Both the position numbers and the translations under genes were made by a program. The notes under the pieces are model-generated. The model did no database searches. It was not told where the DNA came from and saw only the letters and a list, made by a program, of their open reading frames with translations. Positions 59,329 through 64,000 of a DNA stretch of 64,000 bases are shown piece after piece. Each line of letters opens with the position of its first letter. Positions within the stretch are counted from its first letter, which is position 1. This DNA is from Acholoe squamosa (lineage: Eukaryota > Annelida > Polychaeta > Phyllodocida > Polynoidae). The stretch lies in the NCBI GenBank assembly GCA_949317995.1, contig OX439048.1, forward strand, positions 68,081,375-68,145,374, read 5' to 3'.

Positions 59329-60282
59329 AGGGCTATATACCATGAAGGATAGGCAGCCTGAAGGATAGGTAACCTCAATGATATATAGCATGAGCGATAG
59401 GTAGATGTATGTGTGAGGTAGACTGTTAAATTTGTTCCTTAGGGGATAGGTTGACTAAGAGATCAAAATGAAGGTTGGTTGTGAGCTATCCCAGCTGATC
59501 AAGCTGTGATAGGTAGGAAAGCTATAAAGTGAGCTTGAGGGATAGGTATTGAAGAGGATGGGTAGCAAGGAGGATAGGTAATAAACAGTTTAAGAGATAG
59601 GTACAGAGGGTACCTTGTAAGGTGAGCATATTCAAAAGATACATTGGTGCTAGGTAATATCACAGATGTGCCAGTCAAACATGAGGGATGTGAAGAGTTG
59701 GGGGATAGTCACCATGAGGGATAGGTAAAGTGAATGATAGGCAGATTGAGGATAGGTAGACTAATGGTAAGAATGTACAGAGAAAATTAGGTACAAAGGT
59801 GAAATGTAAACCTTAATCCTTTAAGCCATTTGAGAGAAAACCTAATTAAACTCTAGATGTTTCAAGGGATAGGTAGTATGAGTGATAGGTAGACTAAGGG
59901 ATAGGCAGTATGTGGGAGAGGCAGAGCCATACACAGGTAGAGTACTTGTCAGGTTGAGATAGGCACACATTAGGATATGTAGATCCAGGTATTGACTTTG
60001 ATTAGCATGTTGCATCTAAAAATAGTTCCAATCATTTTTAATATAACTTTTGTACATTTTTAAAATATTCTCATCATCAAACCTCCTTTTTAGGTACTTT
60101 TGGTCAAATTTTGAGAATCAAGATCACAAATTCTGGATTCAGCAGGATTTTCTGGTATAGGTGGCCCTTGTTTCCATTTGATATCACTCTGATAAAGATT
60201 CCTGACATCTCTATAAACCCCCTTATCCTACATAGGACTCAATACTGAACACAAAAGGGAGCCTACTTTGAAGGGGGGGGGG
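59329..60282. repeat. Foldback right arm (954 bp)
   Basis: Reverse complement of 58061-59012, about 95% identical by eye (for example GGATAGTCACCATGAGGGAT against its partner near 58625). The small differences look random. Confidence 0.88.
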
Positions 60283-60359
60283 CTGTTACACTGTGTCCAT
60301 AGGTAAAGCTCTGAGTTTCACCTCCTATCTATTGAAGCTTCTTGCAATGGTGTTTTAGG

Positions 60360-61065
60360 GAGGCTTGGCATGTCCCCTAAAAAAATTGTAGAAATATGTA
60401 TATCAAACTCCAAATTTTAAAGCATTTTGGTGTAAACCTAGGGTGGGCAGGTTTCCATGAAGGGGATGCAAATCTTATGTGGTAATGCTTTGTCTTTGTG
60501 TGGTTTTAGGGGCTGGTCCCTCAAAAAGATTTTTGAAATATAGATGTCAAAATCTTGAGTTCAAGGGCTTCAACTAGCCTCAGATGAATGTAGTATTTTT
60601 AGATATTGTTCCTTAAGGGGGTGTGGGGACTGCCTGCACCCCTGGGAAGCTTTTTGAAAAATGATGTTAAACCTTGAAGTTTAAAGCATTTTGGTATACC
60701 ATCAGGAGTATTTTTATGCACTGGTGGACTTTTGGGTCATTCCCAAAGAAAATCTTATAAGATAATCATCAATATCAGTATAGGAAAGGGATGTAAATTT
60801 ATGTCCTGATACCATACATTGTTCTTTGATAGAGTTTTGACAGCTCGTCCCCCAAGGAATTTTTTAAAATTTTGGTTTTAAACACGGTAGTCTAAGCATC
60901 TAAGGAATTTCTGTATCATTAGGTGTGAATCTAGTAGTTTTAAAATGAAAGTGATTTGGAGCCTACCATCAAGAAAGCTTTGAAATTTCACAAAAACTCA
61001 TTATAGCACACAGTATTTTGATGTACCCCAAGTGGTGAATAAAATTTTAATGGGATATAAATCTA
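60360..61065. repeat. Degenerate ~110-170-bp direct repeat, 5-6 units
   Basis: Diverged units contain TTTTTGAAA, TAGATGTCAAA, AAAGCATTTTGGT and TACCATCAG-type strings near 60380, 60520, 60640, 60850 and 60970. A related unit lies at the left side of the element (57845-57935). Confidence 0.55.
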
Positions 61066-61404
61066 ATAGAAAATTACCTGTGGGACCAAACATAGTATCC
61101 CATGCATAAGGCACACCTGATGCCTAGATGCCTATGTGGACTCACTGGTGCACATTGGGTCACGTTAGAAAATTTTGTGGAAATTTTATAGATTTTAGAT
61201 ACTGTAGTCATAAATTGTAAAATTCATAAACAATAAAACCATATCAAAGAGAGATAGGGGCCATGAATGGGGGTATACAAAGTGGACATCTTGGGTGGGC
61301 CCAAAGGGGGGGTCCCTCTTCGGGGACCCCCATTTGAACATGTTATGGGTGGACCAAAAGGGAGGGGTCCGGACCACCAGGACCCCCCCCTGGATCCGCC
61401 CCTG

Positions 61405-63260
61405 AGCAATATGCCCTAAGGGCATGCTCGATCCTGCGTGGCAGTCCCGAAAATGTACGCGTCGCAACAGGGGCGGCGGTGTATGCCCCCAGGGCATAGA
61501 CCGACGTAACAAGTTGTATCCTACAAGACGCAGCTAATGCACATCCGCAGCAGGATACCGATGACGGCGCAGGATACCGATGACGGCGGTCTAGCTAGTC
61601 CTGAGGACTAAGGCATCTGCCGCGTCCGCGCTGATGCAAATACGCGGACTCTACGCGGAGCCTCCCGCGGTGAGCGTAGGTGCGCGGGCGTAGTGGTAGT
61701 CCTCAGGACTATAGCTAATAATGCGATGCTTAAGTCTAATGCTGCTAGTGAGCATAGTCCTAAGGACTAAAGCCTAGTCCCCAGGACTAAGAATATGAGG
61801 ATATTGTCCTAGGGACTAATTGTACATTCCCATGAATTACCTTGCAAGACCACATGATTTTGTATAAGATTGTGCTGTTAGTCTCCAGGACTAAGCTTTT
61901 AGCCCCTGGGGACTAATTCATAGACTAAGGGACTACTTGTTTAGCCCTGAGGGCATAAACAGTTTACTATAGGCGTAATCATTGTCCCCGGCCAATGCGC
62001 TGAGGGCACTCGATCTATAGACTGTTTGGGTAATGTATGCAGGCCCTCAGGGCATCAGCAGTAATATCCATGCCCTTGGGGCATGTTCATTTCTTGTTCT
62101 ATGTCAGCTGCTACTGGGGGTACGGTTACTATTAAAATGGTTGCACTCAGGACATCACTAGTGTCATTAATGCCCTCCAGGCATGTTCCTTTGCTGACTG
62201 TTACAGGTGTCTATTCTCACACAGTATGGGGCTGTGTACAAATGACGTCATGCATTTTTGGACCATTTTTGACCCCCCCCCCCTCTCCCCTTGTCATGTT
62301 TCGTCATACAACACTTGACCCCCCAACAGCATGACGTCATGCAGAGAGATACCCCCCCCCCCCCAAAGTGCATGAAATCTTACAAAGCAATCGAGTCACC
62401 TCAGCATTTTACTGTAGAATCTGCGAATAAGGTGAGTTCCATTCAGACAAAGATGTGGAGAGTAAGTTTGGGGGAGGTCCCCTTTACATCTCCCCAAGCA
62501 TCCCCTCAGTGAAAATAGCAACAGGGTGGTGGAGAGCTCCAGGGGAGTGTTCGTTATTTATCAACAGTGGGATTCCGGGATGGGGTGGATTGGGGGAGGA
62601 GCAAAATAATTTTGACACCTCAAGGAGGGGGGGCGGGAATATCACACCTTTTCAGAAAGAAGCCTGTGGATTACTATGGATGCTGCCCTGAGGCAACAGC
62701 AGCAGTTCAGGGGTATTTTAGGTGCATCATTTTAGATCCTGAGGGCAGCAGTGGCCCTTTCAAAAAGGGTTAAATTGGTATAGGTAGGATAGAGTAGTAG
62801 TGCCCCCTTATAGTGGCCTGACATCACCTTGATTTTACACTGACATTGATGGTGGGACCCCCCCTCCCCCCTCCTGGATGACGTCATTTGTACACAGCCC
62901 CTATGCCCTGAGGCCATCTAGTAGAAGTTTGGTACATACCCTGGGGCCTATGCCCTAGTTGAGTCAATCATGTTTTAAAGAAGCAAGAAATAGGTCCTGA
63001 GGGCATAGATAACACTGGTGTTGCCCTCAGGGCATGTGCATCTTTTTGGTGAATCCCAGAACTTCAAGAGGGCAGGAACATTCCCTTAGGGACGATACAT
63101 GATGCCCTGAGGGCATACCCTAGAATTAGTCATTGCCGATTTGTAGAAGCAGAGCATTATGCCCTCAGGGCATGCTCAATGCCGAAAATATACGCATCAC
63201 CATGAGGGCAGCGCTGCATGCCCTCAGGGCATAGTCCGATGTAACAAGTTGCATCCAGGG
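61405..63260. repeat. Palindrome-studded tract, right part
   Basis: Two palindrome types. GCCC-type (ATGCCCTAAGGGCAT, TGCCCCCAGGGCA, ATGCCCTCAGGGCAT) spans 61410-61510 and 61930-63240. AGTCC-type (AGTCCTGAGGACT, AGTCCTAAGGACT, AGTCCCCAGGACT) is confined to 61590-61935. A CpG-rich block with a doubled GCAGGATACCGATGACGGCG lies at 61551-61590. A MITE interrupts it at 62228. Confidence 0.8.
62228..62901. mobile_element. 674-bp MITE with GGGGCTGTGTACAAATG ends
   Basis: Left GGGGCTGTGTACAAATGACG and the right complement are inverted repeats extending to GTCAT. TAT flanks both sides. Without the insert the host reads TATGCCCTGAGGCCAT, one of the tract's palindromes. Poly-C runs lie inside. A fragment like the GGGAGTGG MITE (TTATTTATCAACAG) is nested near 62541-62660. 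Confidence 0.75.
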
Positions 63261-64000
63261 GCCAGTTGCGCCCTCTACAGGCAGTTGTAGACATTATTGT
63301 AACACACAATGGGCAACTAATCCTGTGAGACACCACAAAACAAACGTAAACAGCTGTTTTTATCTCTGCAGAAGGACAATGATATGAGGAGGTAGGTTAT
63401 GTTTGTACGATTAAGATCGTGTATGTGAAAACCCTGTGTACTTATATTTTTGATTGGAGCCATTGTAGCAAGCATGACTGTGTTAATCGAGTTTTGAAAC
63501 TTGAAGACATGAAGTTGTGACAAATGTCACTCACTGTAGCCTAAGTGTAGGCGTGTAGCGATGACAGCCAAAAATCAAAACCTCAACACAGAGACAACAG
63601 AACTCCACAATCTATGTATCAACTGAAAGGGCTTAATAAATTGCGTTTAAAGGCTTTTTGAATTAAGTTGATATTCCCAATAGAGAGATTTTTATGGCAA
63701 GCTAAAAAATCTAAATATTAATTTCTTTCTCAGTAGGGAAAACATGCCAAACTTTTATTTTGGATTTACCTGGATAATTTTACATCACCGGGAAGCTGGC
63801 AACTTGAGTAATTTAATGGTGTTTAAATTGTCTTCATAGTGTTACTAGAACAGAAGTTATGAGGGATTGAATGTGGAATTTCTATAATATTTTCTGTCAG
63901 TGGATTTCCAGCCGGTGTGGCTCTTATCAGTCCCTGCCCACTGTGCACAGGCTGCACTGGTTCTCACACATTTCAGACCTTACTTTACTTAATCTCAAAT
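63261..64000. other. Intergenic, nothing recognised
   Basis: Unique-looking A/T-rich sequence to the window end, with no supported gene. Confidence 0.4.

Larger units (their letters stand above)
57681..61404. mobile_element. 3.7-kb hAT-like nonautonomous element with 5-bp TSD
   Basis: Ends CAGGGGCGGATCCAGG and its complement are inverted repeats. AGCAA flanks both sides (57676-57680 and 61405-61409). The pre-insertion sequence can be inferred from the paralogous tract near 63145-63175 (TTTGTAGAAGCAGAGCATTA). Inside are a giant foldback and a degenerate direct repeat, with no transposase. The ends and 5-bp duplication fit hAT elements; this class call is inference. Confidence 0.8.

Noticed and set aside
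61195..61512. 105-codon minus frame
   Set aside because: Crosses the border of the hAT-like element and consists of G/C runs; no conserved protein signal.

Overview
The window is eukaryotic and almost certainly from a metazoan, most likely a marine invertebrate. It has spliced or intronless animal-type genes: a Toll-like receptor with LRR cysteine clusters and a TIR domain, an opine dehydrogenase of the kind that ends anaerobic glycolysis in molluscs and other marine invertebrates, and a type II membrane protein that looks like a glycosyltransferase. These sit in a very large amount of repetitive DNA. A lophotrochozoan such as a mollusc, brachiopod or annelid fits best, but the species cannot be named from the sequence. 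Three host genes are supported, all on the minus strand: Toll-like receptor (17876-20119), putative glycosyltransferase terminal exon (29361-30671) and a complete two-exon opine dehydrogenase (39499-41095). They do not form a pathway or operon.

Layout. 1-7 kb: a 51-bp minisatellite, pyrimidine-rich simple repeats, a 10-bp-period CTG/TCTG array, two tRNA-like SINE heads, and a 122-bp palindrome. 7-16 kb: mostly intergenic, with tRNA-like elements, a 34-bp minisatellite (11.5-12.1 kb), several MITEs, and two degenerate tandem arrays. 16.6-20.1 kb: a 57-bp minisatellite that carries a poly(A) signal in every unit on the Toll strand, then the Toll-like gene. 21.8-27 kb: another SINE head, an inverted repeat around a CpG-rich spacer, a palindrome and a 3.1-kb array of a 47-bp unit. 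28-41 kb: the other two genes, several terminal-inverted-repeat elements, and a broken tyrosine recombinase. 42.3-52.1 kb: one long 36-bp satellite array (about 173 units) split by a 3.6-kb non-LTR retrotransposon with an intact endonuclease/reverse transcriptase ORF. 54-64 kb: a MITE packed with GACGCTGTT motifs, then a tract studded with short palindromes of the form GCCCTNAGGGC and AGTCCNNAGGACT. That tract is interrupted by a 3.7-kb hAT-like element holding a 0.95-kb foldback, and by a 674-bp MITE.

The most interesting result is structural. A roughly 150-bp hairpin element (type copy 38420-38570; ends AACCCTTTAAAG; internal GCATCATG/CATGATGC) recurs through the window, and at least four separate minisatellites (34-, 47-, 18- and probably 36-bp units) lie inside or beside recognisable halves of it. 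This suggests a mobile hairpin that seeds satellite DNA. The palindrome-studded tract, the first-exon triplication next to the opine dehydrogenase, and the poly(A)-signal array after the Toll gene are also worth checking. All comparisons were made by eye; no alignment or database search was run.
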